Shown piece after piece: positions 38,417-48,275 of a DNA stretch of 64,000 nt; position 1 is the stretch's first letter, and each line of letters begins with the position of its first letter. The translations under genes were made by a program, and so were the position numbers. The notes below the pieces were generated by a model. The model was not told the origin of the DNA. It saw only the letters and a program-made list of their open reading frames with translations, and made no database searches. Source of the DNA: an uncultured SAR86 cluster bacterium (GTDB lineage: Bacteria; Pseudomonadota; Gammaproteobacteria; Magnimaribacterales; D2472); NCBI GenBank assembly GCA_902558095.1, contig CACECP010000004.1:1-64000 (forward strand), given 5' to 3'.

Positions 38417-39790
38417 ATGGCGAATAATGAATTTGAAACAATCGTTAATAACTCTAAAGAAATTTCTTTAAAATGGAGAGCTTTACCAGCTCCTCAAAGA
38501 GGAGAGTTTATAAGAAAATTTGGTGAAGAGCTTAGGCAGCAAAAGGAATCTTTAGCGCATATCATTACTAAAGAAGCCAGGAAAATAGGAACTGAATCAC
38601 TGGGTGAAGTTCAAGAGGCTATAGATATGTGTGATTTTGCTGTTGGATTAAGCAGGCAGCTATATGGACTAACCATGCCCAGCGAAAGACCTAACCATAG
38701 ATTGCAAGAATTATGGCACCCTCTTGGAATAGTTGGATGTATAACCGCTTTTAACTTTCCTATGGCAGTTTTTGCATGGAACTTTTGTTTAGCTGCTGTT
38801 TGCGGTAATAGCATAATTTGGAAGCCCAGCCCTCATTCAAATGAATGTGCCAGAGGAATTAAAGAAGCTTGGGATAAAGTAAGTGGAGATTTTTCTGATT
38901 TAATTCTCATCCTCGAGGGAGGCAATGAGGAGGCAGTTTCTATCTGTGAAGATAATCGAATTGCACTTGTATCTGCTACAGGTAGCACACAAATGGGAAA
39001 AGAGCTTGCTCCAATTGTTTCAGCGAGGCTAGGCAAACTTTTGCTAGAGCTTGGTGGCAATAATGCAGCAATTGTTTGTCCTTCAGCAGACTTAGACTTA
39101 ACTATAAAAGGAATAGCTTTTTCTGCTTGTGGAACTTCTGGTCAAAGATGCACATCTCTTAGAAGACTATTTATTCATCAAGATATCTATGATGATTGTG
39201 TTGAGAGGCTTAAAAAATGTTTTGATGACCTAATAATTGGCTGTCCAACAAAAGAAGATTCACAGATAGGACCATTAATATCTGAAAGTAGTTATAACTC
39301 AATGCAACAAACTCTAGATTCACTAAAGAACAAGAATGTTAAAGTTCTTGGTGGCGAGAGATTACATATAGAAGATCCTAAAGAATATTACGTAAAGCCA
39401 GCCTTAGTTCTTGTTGAAAATATTGAAGATGAAATGTTGTCAGAAACCTTTGCTCCCATCTTATATGTTAAGAAATATAAAGATCTTAAAGATGCAATAT
39501 CTATGCAAAATAATGTATCTCAAGGATTAAGTAGCTCAATTTTTACTAATGAAATGAGAGAATCTGAATTATTTTTAAGCGAGTCTGGAAGTGATTGTGG
39601 AATTGCAAATGTAAATATTGGTACAAGTGGAGCTGAAATTGGAGGTGCTTTTGGAGGCGAGAAAGATACTGGAGGAGGTAGAGAGTCTGGTTCTGATGCA
39701 TGGAAAAATTATATGAGGAGAATGACTGCAACTATAAATTATGGTGATGAGTTACCTCTTGCTCAGGGGGTAGAGTTTGATGAAAGCTAA
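38417..39790 (+). CDS. ALDH7-type aldehyde dehydrogenase (alpha-aminoadipate semialdehyde dehydrogenase-like)
   Basis: The sequence LELGGNNAAIV (catalytic E211) and GTSGQRCTSLRRLFIH (catalytic C245) are signatures of the antiquitin/ALDH7 group, which oxidises 2-aminoadipate semialdehyde in lysine degradation. Length is 457 residues, somewhat short for the group. GGGGGC lies before the ATG. It overlaps a saccharopine-dehydrogenase-like gene by 11 bases, which strengthens the lysine assignment. Confidence 0.87.
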   Translation: MANNEFETIVNNSKEISLKWRALPAPQRGEFIRKFGEELRQQKESLAHIITKEARKIGTESLGEVQEAIDMCDFAVGLSRQLYGLTMPSERPNHRLQELWHPLGIVGCITAFNFPMAVFAWNFCLAAVCGNSIIWKPSPHSNECARGIKEAWDKVSGDFSDLILILEGGNEEAVSICEDNRIALVSATGSTQMGKELAPIVSARLGKLLLELGGNNAAIVCPSADLDLTIKGIAFSACGTSGQRCTSLRRLFIHQDIYDDCVERLKKCFDDLIIGCPTKEDSQIGPLISESSYNSMQQTLDSLKNKNVKVLGGERLHIEDPKEYYVKPALVLVENIEDEMLSETFAPILYVKKYKDLKDAISMQNNVSQGLSSSIFTNEMRESELFLSESGSDCGIANVNIGTSGAEIGGAFGGEKDTGGGRESGSDAWKNYMRRMTATINYGDELPLAQGVEFDES

Positions 39791-40787
39791 AATAGCAATT
39801 GTTGGAAGTGGAAACATAGGATGGGCTTTAAGAAAGTTGTTGAAAGATGACTATGAAATTAGACAGGGAGACATTAATGATGGCTTTGATGCTTCTGATA
39901 TTTCTCAGGTAAAAGATTTTCTGAAGGATATTGATGCTGTAATTTCAGCAGGACCATTCGCAGTTAATAAAAATATTGCAAAGATAGCTTCAGAAAAAGG
40001 CATAGGTTATTTTGATTTAACAGAGGATGTTGAAACAACAGAATATATAAAGTCTTTGGAATCTACAAATATTTTAATGCCACAATGCGGCCTGGCTCCT
40101 GGCGCTATAAATATATGTGCAGCTGGAATGATGAAACATTTTGATAGTGTTAATGAGGTAATGATGAGAGTCGGTGCTTTGCCTAGATTTACTACAAATG
40201 AAATGAGTTATTATCTGAGCTGGTCTACAAATGGACTAATCAATGAATACTGCAACGAAGCTGATGCAATATATGAAGGCAAGGCAATAAAGGTAATGCC
40301 TTTAGAAGGAGCAGAAAAGATTGTGATTGATGGTGAAAGCTTTGAAGCATTTAATACGAGCGGAGGGTGCGCAACTATGTGTGAGACCTATGAAAACAAA
40401 GTAGAAACCCTTTCTTACAAGACTATTAGATATCCAGGACACCTTAACCATATGAAGTTTTTATTCAATGACCTTCATCTTAAAAAGAATAAGGATGTTC
40501 TTGAAAAGCTATTTGATAAAGAAGTCCCAAGAACTAGAAACGATGTCATTATTTTCTTTGTTAAAGTAATAGGCTTAATTGATGGGGTCCTGCAAGAAAA
40601 AACATATTTGCGTAAGATATATGGAGATGAAAAATACAGTGCCATTCAATTAACAACCGCTTCTGGCGCATGCAGCGTATTAAAAATGTACCTAGATGGA
40701 AAAATTGGAAATAAAGGATTTATTAAGCAAGAATCGTTATCATGGGATGATTTTATTGAAAATAAATATGGCCAAGTATATGCTTAA
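39780..40787 (+). CDS. Saccharopine/lysine dehydrogenase-like oxidoreductase
   Basis: The 335-residue protein has the Rossmann motif GSGNIGWALRKLL near the N-terminus, CGLAPGAINI, the family's second-domain entry, and a C-terminal substrate domain. This matches the saccharopine-dehydrogenase/lysine-6-dehydrogenase group. Next to an ALDH7 gene it would supply the semialdehyde. ATG at 39780 is preferred over the TTG one codon earlier. AGGGGG stands nine bases upstream. Confidence 0.82.
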   Translation: MKAKIAIVGSGNIGWALRKLLKDDYEIRQGDINDGFDASDISQVKDFLKDIDAVISAGPFAVNKNIAKIASEKGIGYFDLTEDVETTEYIKSLESTNILMPQCGLAPGAINICAAGMMKHFDSVNEVMMRVGALPRFTTNEMSYYLSWSTNGLINEYCNEADAIYEGKAIKVMPLEGAEKIVIDGESFEAFNTSGGCATMCETYENKVETLSYKTIRYPGHLNHMKFLFNDLHLKKNKDVLEKLFDKEVPRTRNDVIIFFVKVIGLIDGVLQEKTYLRKIYGDEKYSAIQLTTASGACSVLKMYLDGKIGNKGFIKQESLSWDDFIENKYGQVYA

Positions 40788-40826
40788 CGTATTAGAATTA
40801 ACAAATATTTAAAAAAATATATACAT

Positions 40827-41318
40827 ATGAACATTAAAATATTTTCTTCAGCTTTTATTTTATTAATTATGTTTTCTGGTTGTGCTCTTGTGACCGATGA
40901 GTATCAAGAAAATCAAAGGAAAGTTATTGCATATTTATTGGAAGACCTTCCTTTACCAGATGATGCCAAAATTGTTAAAACTCCGACAGTATTACTTGGA
41001 ACAGGTGAAGCGATTTCAGGAAGAATTATTTTAACTTCAGGCTTTAGCCCAGCTGAAAATCTCATATTTTACGGGACTGAAACCCTTACAACTGGCTGGA
41101 AGTTAATTTCCTCAAAGGTTGGCGAAGAAATAACTCTTGTTTATTCAAAGTCTGGAAGGTTTGCAACAATATATATTGCACCTAGAGGCACTGTCACAGG
41201 GTTTATTGTCGGCGACTATGGAAGCGATATCGATATTTCTGTGGTACATCCTGAAGCTATTGATATTCAGAACCCATATGAGGATCTTAATTACGAGAAT
41301 CTGCCCGAAAGCCCGTAG
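40827..41318 (+). CDS. Hypothetical lipoprotein
   Basis: The lipobox FSGC places the lipidated cysteine at about residue 19. The 145-residue mature part has a beta-rich composition (GRIILTSGF, WKLISSKVGEEITLVYSK) with no recognised family. It is followed after 14 bases by the YwaF-type membrane protein gene. Confidence 0.72.
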   Translation: MNIKIFSSAFILLIMFSGCALVTDEYQENQRKVIAYLLEDLPLPDDAKIVKTPTVLLGTGEAISGRIILTSGFSPAENLIFYGTETLTTGWKLISSKVGEEITLVYSKSGRFATIYIAPRGTVTGFIVGDYGSDIDISVVHPEAIDIQNPYEDLNYENLPESP

Positions 41319-41332
41319 CAAACCCTTAACCA

Positions 41333-42025
41333 ATGATTGATTTTAGGCTTTCGAGCCCATCTCATATTATTTTTACTATTATTTGTATAGCAATGATTGT
41401 TATTCTGCCAAGACTTTTTATAAATAAGAGCAGCTCAAGCAAGAATATGTTAATTTTTGCCATTATTGTTTTAATTCTTACTAATCAGAGCCTAGATTTT
41501 TATCGAGAAGGATATGGAATAGGCAATTGGAAACTAGGACTCCCACTTCATTTGTGTGACTTTTCTTCTGCTTCAATAATTATATATTTCTTCACAAAAA
41601 GGAGGGAATTCTTTTTGTTTGCTTTTTTTGCTGGAATTTCAGGTGCAGGCATGGCCATATTAACTCCAGATGTTAAGTATTCATTTCCTCATATTGATTA
41701 TTTAAGACACATGATAGGACACTCAATGATTCTCCTTGGAGTTGCTTATGCAATTATTATTGATAATCAGAGGCCGCAACTAAAAGATGTTCATAGAGTA
41801 TTGGGTGTTTTGTCTGTATTTTTATTGTTAATGTATCCTATTAATAACTTATTAGGATCTCCCGCTAATTACTGGTATGTATCTGAAAAACCTCCAGGCT
41901 TTAATGTAACTGACCTAATGCGTGATGCTCCATATCATATGATCGATATTTATATACTTACAGTGGTTATCTGTTATTTAATATATTTACCATATTTCAT
42001 TAAAGATAAAATTGCTCAAAAATAA
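41333..42025 (+). CDS. TIGR02206 (YwaF) family membrane protein
   Basis: The 230-residue protein has about seven membrane segments and the family marks LPLHLCD, a conserved histidine pair in HMIGHS and GSPANYWYVSEKP. The function of the YwaF family is unknown. Its position between a lipoprotein and an acyltransferase gene gives no clear hint. Confidence 0.87.
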   Translation: MIDFRLSSPSHIIFTIICIAMIVILPRLFINKSSSSKNMLIFAIIVLILTNQSLDFYREGYGIGNWKLGLPLHLCDFSSASIIIYFFTKRREFFLFAFFAGISGAGMAILTPDVKYSFPHIDYLRHMIGHSMILLGVAYAIIIDNQRPQLKDVHRVLGVLSVFLLLMYPINNLLGSPANYWYVSEKPPGFNVTDLMRDAPYHMIDIYILTVVICYLIYLPYFIKDKIAQK

Positions 42026-42030
42026 ATTTT

Positions 42031-42633
42031 ATGGTCAGCGCATCTAACAAGCAAATCCCTAAAAGCTTCAGGGCAAATAGATCAAAATTTCTTCAATGGT
42101 TAGGAAGAGCTGTGCTGAGTTTTTTCGGCTGGAAAGTTAAAGGTGGTATAGAAGAAAAACATAACGACAAAAGGTTAGTTGTTCTTATTGCTCCTCATAC
42201 ATCAAATTGGGATGGAATTTTTGGAGTTGCTGCACTTGCTGGACTTGATGCAAAGATAACTTTTATTGGAAAACATACTGCTTTTAAATATGGTCTTGGG
42301 GCATTTTTAAGATATATGGGAGGAATACCAGTTGATAGGTCTAGGCCCGGAGGCATCATCCAACATGCCATCGATCAAATAAAAGAAATCGATGGCTCAT
42401 TAATTGCTATATCTCCAGAAGGCACTAGATCAAAAGTAAAAGAATGGAAAACAGGCTTTCTTCGAATTGCTAAAGAGATGAATGCTGAAATTGTTCCGGC
42501 TTCTTTAGATTATTCTAAAAAAGAGATCCTCCTTGGGAAAGTTTTTAGACTTTCAGGAGATAATCAAAAGGATATTTTAGATTTAAAGAAATATTACAGC
42601 GTATTCAAACCAAAGCATCCTGAAAAATACTAA
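42031..42633 (+). CDS. PlsC-type lysophospholipid acyltransferase
   Basis: The H-x4-D catalytic motif is H56-TSNW-D61 and the acceptor-site motif is PEGTRSK. This matches the short 1-acyl-sn-glycerol-3-phosphate acyltransferase relatives (200 residues) found beside a main PlsC. It probably remodels membrane lipids. Its stop overlaps the convergent DUF885 gene by four bases. Confidence 0.87.
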   Translation: MVSASNKQIPKSFRANRSKFLQWLGRAVLSFFGWKVKGGIEEKHNDKRLVVLIAPHTSNWDGIFGVAALAGLDAKITFIGKHTAFKYGLGAFLRYMGGIPVDRSRPGGIIQHAIDQIKEIDGSLIAISPEGTRSKVKEWKTGFLRIAKEMNAEIVPASLDYSKKEILLGKVFRLSGDNQKDILDLKKYYSVFKPKHPEKY

Positions 42634-44456
42634 CCTCTAGATTCTTCAATCATTTTCTCTACCATCTCTTCAACTATAAAAAGAGGAGGGTTTCCGTGAT
42701 CAAGAACAGCAGAATGAAAATCTTTTATATTAAACTTATCGCCCAGCTCTTTCTTTGCTTTTTCTCTTAACTCTAAGATTTTAATCATTCCAACTTTGTA
42801 ACTAAGAGCTTGCCCTGGCCATACAATATATCTTTCAATCTCAACTCTTACTTCTGTATCTGACAATCCAGTATTAGCTTTCATATATTCCATAGCCTCT
42901 TCACGAGTCCATTTTTTATAATGCATGCCAGTATCAACCACTAATCTTATAGCTCTAAATAGCTCACTCTGTAAGATGCCTAGTTCATCATATGGATCTT
43001 CTGCAAGGCCAACTTCAAGAGCAAGCCTTTCTGCGTAAAGAGCCCAGCCTTCAGAGAAAGCCGACGTAAAATATCCAAATCTTCTATAAAGTGTCAGATC
43101 CTCATTCTCAAGAGAATGTGCTATTTGATGATGGTGACCAGGTGTTGCTTCATGATAAGTTAACGTTCTCATAGTGTATTTTGGTGTTTGTTTTATGTCA
43201 TATAAATTTGCATAAAATACCCCTGGACGACTTCCATCAAGAGCAGGGGGCTGATAATAACCTCTAGCGGCAGTTTGCTCTGAGTATTCTGGCACTACTT
43301 TTACTATGACTTCAGATTTTGGCATTGTATGAAAATAATCTGTCATTACTTTTATTGCCTCATTCATCATTTCTGTATAGTCACTTACTACAATTTCTTT
43401 TCTATTGGGTGTGTCTTCATACAAAAATTGTGGATCTTCATTAAGCTCATTCATGAGTTCTCCTACAGTTTTGTTTTTGTCATAGCCTAGCTCTGTAAGA
43501 ATTTCTCTCATTCTTGAAGATATTCTATTTACTTCTTTAAGACCCATTTGATGAATTTCTTCTGGCGAATAGTCGGTTGTTGTATAAGTTCTTATTCTTA
43601 GTTTGTAATATTCATCACCGTTTGGTTGAGACCAAATGCCATGATTTTTATTTGCATATCGCTTGGTTCTCATCATGAAATCTTTAAGAGTTCTAAAACC
43701 GGGCGTTACGCTTTCGTCTATGGCATTTTTAATTTGAAGTTCAAATTGTTTTTCTTTATCTTGATCTAGATTTAGCTCTTTAACCTTTTTTAAGAATTGA
43801 GTATAAAGCGGATGCTCATTGTAATCATAGCTAATAAATTCACTTAACTGATTTATGACATGATCATAAACAAATTCAGGAGGAAAAATACCAGCATCAG
43901 CTTGATCTTCAAGATCAGCAAGAACTCCCTCATAAACTTTCTTTATTAAATTTGCTCTTTTAATAAAATCTTCAGCTTCAGATTCATTTCTAATAGGGTG
44001 CATGTTGCTCAAAAATTCTATTGTATTTAAATGTATTCCACCAATTTGATTTAATGGATAATCATGATGAGGAAACTCCTTTAGCTCTTTTAAATTATTT
44101 TCATAATCAAATATGGCAATTTTTTTTGTATTTTTTTGGACGTCTGTAAGCCTAGAGTCTTTATATTTGTATAGAGTTTTAATTGATTTCTCAAGACTTT
44201 CAATTTCTTCATTTATATCATCATCGCTCGGAATAGTTAGTCTTGAATTATGCTTAGTGATCCAATTAAATCTATCAAATATTCCTATGTAAGTTAATGC
44301 TTCAGGTGAATCAATAAGGTCAACAACAAGCTCTTTGCCTAAAAAATGATCTATAGAAAAAGGCTTCATCAGAAATAGATTCACAAGATATAGCGAAGAG
44401 ATGCCAACGATTAAGATAAAAAATCTTTTGACGTACTTAAGTATTTTTTTAATCAT
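42630..44456 (-). CDS. DUF885 family zinc metallopeptidase-like protein, membrane-anchored
   Basis: The 608-residue protein has an N-terminal membrane segment, then a helical body with the zinc motif YHEATPGHHHQ and the downstream FSEGWALYAERLALEVGL, the DUF885 signature. The motif resembles M32 carboxypeptidases, and peptidase activity is likely though rarely shown. The active domain should face the periplasm. Confidence 0.88.
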   Translation of the reverse strand: MIKKILKYVKRFFILIVGISSLYLVNLFLMKPFSIDHFLGKELVVDLIDSPEALTYIGIFDRFNWITKHNSRLTIPSDDDINEEIESLEKSIKTLYKYKDSRLTDVQKNTKKIAIFDYENNLKELKEFPHHDYPLNQIGGIHLNTIEFLSNMHPIRNESEAEDFIKRANLIKKVYEGVLADLEDQADAGIFPPEFVYDHVINQLSEFISYDYNEHPLYTQFLKKVKELNLDQDKEKQFELQIKNAIDESVTPGFRTLKDFMMRTKRYANKNHGIWSQPNGDEYYKLRIRTYTTTDYSPEEIHQMGLKEVNRISSRMREILTELGYDKNKTVGELMNELNEDPQFLYEDTPNRKEIVVSDYTEMMNEAIKVMTDYFHTMPKSEVIVKVVPEYSEQTAARGYYQPPALDGSRPGVFYANLYDIKQTPKYTMRTLTYHEATPGHHHQIAHSLENEDLTLYRRFGYFTSAFSEGWALYAERLALEVGLAEDPYDELGILQSELFRAIRLVVDTGMHYKKWTREEAMEYMKANTGLSDTEVRVEIERYIVWPGQALSYKVGMIKILELREKAKKELGDKFNIKDFHSAVLDHGNPPLFIVEEMVEKMIEESRG

Positions 44457-44488
44457 GATAAAATTCCATATAGTTATTATTAAGTATT

Positions 44489-45181
44489 ATGTCAGAAAAA
44501 ATAGCCACACTTAAGAAGGAAGGGGATATCTCCATAATTACTCTGGATGATGGAAAAGCTAATGTTTTTTCATCAAAAATGTCACAACAGGTAAATGATT
44601 GCTTAGATCAAGTTGAAACAGAAAAGGGCTGTCTTATCATTACCGGTAAAGAGGGCATGTTCTCAGCTGGTCTTGACCTAAAAACAATCCAAAGCGGTGA
44701 TATGGATAAAATTCTTGAAATGTCTTCAAACGCCTTTAAGTTACTTGCAAGGATATTTTCTTTCCCACGACCCGTAATAGCAGCATGTTCTGGTCATGGT
44801 ATCGCACTTGGAACATTTTTAATATGTTGTTGTGATTATAGAATAGGCGTGAAAGGCGACTTTATGCTTGGAGCAAATGAGATGAGAACAAATATGGTAA
44901 TACCTACTCCAATCTTAGAATTAATAAAATTTAGAGTTAATAATTCTCATAAATACAGAGCTGTTCTAGGGGCAGAAATGTATACTTTAGAACAAGCCAA
45001 TGAAGCAGGCTTAATGGATGAGGTTGTAAATGCAAAGAATCTAATGAATGTAGCTATGGAAAAAGCCAAGGATTTAGCAAGTATGGGCCATCCAAGTTAT
45101 ACCTTAACAAAAGAACTTTTTATTGCAGAGCCTATGTCTAAAATTAATGAAGCTATGAAGGAGTATGAAAAAAACAGCTGA
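44489..45181 (+). CDS. Enoyl-CoA hydratase/isomerase family protein
   Basis: The 230-residue crotonase fold has FSAGLDLK (oxyanion hole) and ACSGHGIALGTFLICCCD at the second oxyanion position. The usual hydratase glutamates are not both obvious, so the reaction could be isomerase, hydrolase or hydratase. The protein is short for the family. A GNAT gene follows after 15 bases. Confidence 0.85.
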   Translation: MSEKIATLKKEGDISIITLDDGKANVFSSKMSQQVNDCLDQVETEKGCLIITGKEGMFSAGLDLKTIQSGDMDKILEMSSNAFKLLARIFSFPRPVIAACSGHGIALGTFLICCCDYRIGVKGDFMLGANEMRTNMVIPTPILELIKFRVNNSHKYRAVLGAEMYTLEQANEAGLMDEVVNAKNLMNVAMEKAKDLASMGHPSYTLTKELFIAEPMSKINEAMKEYEKNS

Positions 45182-45196
45182 TAAAGATATTCGCTA

Positions 45197-45712
45197 GTGA
45201 AAGAAAAAGTCGAATATAACATTCATAAATTTTCTAATTCAGTAGATTCAGATATTATTGAACAAATATATGCTCTCAATCAAGAGAACACTCCAGAAGT
45301 TGGTAGTTTATCTTCAATAAAAGATTTACAAAACCTAATTAGGTTAAGCTCAATAAATTATTATGTTATTTCCCAAGATAAAATTATTGGTTTCATAATA
45401 TGTTTTAGAGAACATTCCACCTACGACTCTGAGAACTACAAATTTTTTAGCAAAGAAGAAAGAAACTTTTTATATGTTGATAGGATTGCAATAAGTCATA
45501 AATATAGAAGATTTGGAATTGGAAAAAATCTTTACCTAAAAATAGAGCAAATGGCAGTTAGTAATAATTTACCAATATGTTGTGAGGTAAACACAGACCC
45601 TTTGAATGAGATATCAATAAAATTTCATAAAGATTTTGGATTTTCTGAAATTGGAAATCGTAAATTTAAAGATCACTCTGTCGCATATTTTAAGAAACTA
45701 TGTGAATATTAG
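45197..45712 (+). CDS. GNAT family N-acetyltransferase
   Basis: The 171-residue protein has the acetyl-CoA segment ISHKYRRFGIGKNLY, which matches the R/Q-x-x-G-x-G/A pyrophosphate loop, preceded by YVDRIAIS and followed by CEVNTDPLNEISIKFH. The substrate is unknown. GTG is the probable start. Confidence 0.85.
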   Translation: MKEKVEYNIHKFSNSVDSDIIEQIYALNQENTPEVGSLSSIKDLQNLIRLSSINYYVISQDKIIGFIICFREHSTYDSENYKFFSKEERNFLYVDRIAISHKYRRFGIGKNLYLKIEQMAVSNNLPICCEVNTDPLNEISIKFHKDFGFSEIGNRKFKDHSVAYFKKLCEY

Positions 45713-45770
45713 AGCGCTATAAACATATTAAACTATTTCCAATATATTATTATTTAATGACCAATTTATT

Positions 45771-45776
45771 TATAAT
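45771..45776 (+). promoter_or_regulatory. -10 box of the M20 amidohydrolase gene
   Basis: A perfect TATAAT ends nine bases before the ATG at 45786. The nine bases contain no Shine-Dalgarno sequence, so the transcript would start within a few bases of the start codon. Confidence 0.45.
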
Positions 45777-45785
45777 CTTTCAATT

Positions 45786-47099
45786 ATGAAAAAATTTATT
45801 ACATTTTTGATACTAATTTCCTCAACAAATGTCATGGCTGATCTAAAAGGTAATTTAGATAAAGATATCGATGAGCTTATGGTAAAAGTGATTGAGTGGC
45901 GTCATGATATTCATGAAAATCCAGAGCTTGGTAACAGGGAGTTTAGAACATCAAAAAAAATAGAAGATCACTTAAGATCACTTGGAATAAAAGTTGAAAC
46001 AAAAATCGCTTACACTGGAGTTGTTGGCATTTTAGAAGGCGACCTGCCAGGACCTACTATGGCTTTAAGGGCCGACATGGATGCGTTGCCTGTAGAAGAA
46101 AAAACTGGGCTTCCATTTGCTTCGAAAGTTAGAACTACATACCTTGGAAATGATGTTGGGGTTATGCATGCATGTGGACATGATGCTCATGTTGCAATTT
46201 TAATGGGAGTTGCAGAATTCTTAGCAAAAAATAAATCTTCATTAAAAGGTAAGGTAATGTTTATTTTTCAACCTGCTGAAGAAGGCCCTCCCGAAGGAGA
46301 GGGTGGCGGTGCTGAAATGATGCTAGCTGAAGGTATTTTTGATAGATATAAACCAGAAGTTATATTTGGTTTGCATGTTACAAATATTCCAAATGGAGTT
46401 CTTTCAGTAAAATCTGGTCCTGCTTTGGCAGCAGCATCAGCATATAGAATTAAAATAAAAGGCGTTCAAACACATGGATCTACGCCATGGTCTGGTATTG
46501 ATCCTATAATGGCAACAGCAGAGCTAATCGAAGCCTTAAACACGATTGTTAGCAGAAGAATAAATATTATTAATAATCCAGCAGTTGTCTCTGTTGGATT
46601 AGTAAAAGCAGGAACAAGGAATAATATAATTCCAGAAGATGCAGAAATCATGGGCACAATAAGAACTTTTGATCCTGAATTAAGAAAAGAGGTCTATAAG
46701 GAAATAGAGCAAATAGCAAAAGGAGTTGCAGTTGGAACTGGGACTGACATAACTGTTGAGTTTGACGTGGGAGGCTTCTATCCAGTTACATATAATGCTC
46801 CAGAATTAGTTGATTCAATGAAAGAGTCTCTTATGAAAGCCTCACCAGGAAAATTTTATGAATCAAATATACCAGTTACTGGAGCAGAAGATTTTTCATA
46901 TTTTTCTCAGGAAATACCAGGGATGTATTTTTGGTTAGGTATTAATAAGCCAGGTGTTGGTTTAGAATCAGCTAACTTTGGAGAAAGGACAGATGTTGCA
47001 GGGAATCATTCACCATATTTTTATGTTGATGATTCTGCTTTAGATGAGGGAGTAAAAGCCTTTGTTTATTTGATAGACGACTATCCAACAAAATTTTAA
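45786..47099 (+). CDS. M20 family amidohydrolase, exported
   Basis: After a signal peptide (to about residue 18, ending VMA) the 437-residue protein has RADMDALPVEE, HACGHDAHVAIL and PAEEGPPEGEGGG, the metal-binding and catalytic blocks of the IAA-amino-acid/hippurate hydrolase group. A terminal DDYP tail and NHSPYF metal ligand are present. The periplasmic location suggests it processes imported acyl-amino acids or small peptides. Confidence 0.9.
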   Translation: MKKFITFLILISSTNVMADLKGNLDKDIDELMVKVIEWRHDIHENPELGNREFRTSKKIEDHLRSLGIKVETKIAYTGVVGILEGDLPGPTMALRADMDALPVEEKTGLPFASKVRTTYLGNDVGVMHACGHDAHVAILMGVAEFLAKNKSSLKGKVMFIFQPAEEGPPEGEGGGAEMMLAEGIFDRYKPEVIFGLHVTNIPNGVLSVKSGPALAAASAYRIKIKGVQTHGSTPWSGIDPIMATAELIEALNTIVSRRINIINNPAVVSVGLVKAGTRNNIIPEDAEIMGTIRTFDPELRKEVYKEIEQIAKGVAVGTGTDITVEFDVGGFYPVTYNAPELVDSMKESLMKASPGKFYESNIPVTGAEDFSYFSQEIPGMYFWLGINKPGVGLESANFGERTDVAGNHSPYFYVDDSALDEGVKAFVYLIDDYPTKF

Positions 47100-47126
47100 A
47101 AAAATAATTTACTAAGGAGTTTTAAA

Positions 47127-48101
47127 TTGGCTATACATAAACATATCGAAGACAATATTTCTATACCAGTAATCGGTGCACCACTTTTTTTGGTCTCTGG
47201 TCCAGATTTGGTGATTGCACAATGTAAGGCTGGAATAATTGGATCTTTCCCTGCCTTAAATGCAAGGCCTCAGCATGTTCTTGAAGAATGGATTATAAGA
47301 ATTAAGACTGAATTAGCTCAATATCAAGAAGAAAATCCTGATGCAAAAGTTGCTCCTTTTGCAGTTAATCAGATCTGTCATGGATCTAATGACAGACTGA
47401 TGCAAGATATGGAGACATGTGTTAAACATGAAGTTCCAATAATAATTACTTCATTAAGGCCGCCAGCTGAGGTTGTAGAGGCAGCTCATAGCTATGGCGG
47501 GCTTGTATATCATGATGTTATTAGCGTAAGGCATGCAAAAAAAGCTGCTGAACAAGGTGTAGACGGTTTGATTTTAGTTTGTGCAGGTGCTGGAGGCCAT
47601 GCAGGTGCATTATCTCCATTTGCTTTACTTAGAGAAGTCAAAAAATGGTTTGATGGTACAGTAATATTATCTGGATCAATTGGTGATGGACACGCAGTTG
47701 CCTCTGCAATTGCTCTTGGAGCAGACTTTGCATATCTAGGCACTAGATTTATTGCAACAGAAGAAGCTAATGCAGATCCTGAGTATAAAAGAATGTTAGA
47801 AGCAAGCGCTGCCGAAGATATTGTTTACTCCTCATTATTTACAGGTGTTCATGGCAATTATTTAAAACCATCTATCAAGAATGCTGGATTGGATCCTGAT
47901 AATTTACCAGATGCTGATAAGTCCTCAATGAACTTTGGATCAGGAGGAAACACTGATTCAAAAGCATGGAAGGATATATGGGGCTCTGGTCAAGGCATTG
48001 GGAACATAAAAGACTCACCTTCTGTAGCAGAGCTTGTTGGCAGAATAGAGGCTGAATATAAAACTGCCTTTGAAGATTTTAAAGCAAAGATTATCGGATA
48101 A
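47127..48101 (+). CDS. Nitronate monooxygenase family flavoprotein
   Basis: The 324-residue TIM-barrel protein begins with IPVIGAPLFLVSGPDL. It contains the FMN-binding and catalytic region LVCAGAGGHAGALSPFALL, then LSGSIGDGHAVASAIALGADFAYLGTRF, as in the 2-nitropropane dioxygenase family. The start is TTG, supported by AAGGAG eight bases upstream. The physiological role in marine bacteria is uncertain. Confidence 0.9.
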   Translation: MAIHKHIEDNISIPVIGAPLFLVSGPDLVIAQCKAGIIGSFPALNARPQHVLEEWIIRIKTELAQYQEENPDAKVAPFAVNQICHGSNDRLMQDMETCVKHEVPIIITSLRPPAEVVEAAHSYGGLVYHDVISVRHAKKAAEQGVDGLILVCAGAGGHAGALSPFALLREVKKWFDGTVILSGSIGDGHAVASAIALGADFAYLGTRFIATEEANADPEYKRMLEASAAEDIVYSSLFTGVHGNYLKPSIKNAGLDPDNLPDADKSSMNFGSGGNTDSKAWKDIWGSGQGIGNIKDSPSVAELVGRIEAEYKTAFEDFKAKIIG

Positions 48102-48107
48102 AACTTT

Positions 48108-48275
48108 ATGATAGAAGTTGTGATTTTAATATCAATAATGTGGGTTGTTATGACAGCTATATTTTTTTTCTTATTAAGCAAAAATGAAGGCACAAAAGGC
48201 ATAACTTCAGAATACTTTACTAAAGATGGAGTCAAAAGGACTGCTAAAAAAGAGAGAGAAGATTATATAGTATGA
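48108..48275 (+). CDS. Small single-pass membrane protein (55 aa)
   Basis: This 55-residue gene has an N-terminal hydrophobic helix (about 4-23, IEVVILISIMWVVMTAIFFF), then a charged tail with TKGITSEYF and basic residues, ending EDYIV. Its ATG follows the flavoprotein stop by six bases and its stop overlaps the next start by four bases (ATGA). That overlap makes it likely to be a real, co-translated gene. No family was recognised. Confidence 0.7.
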   Translation: MIEVVILISIMWVVMTAIFFFLLSKNEGTKGITSEYFTKDGVKRTAKKEREDYIV

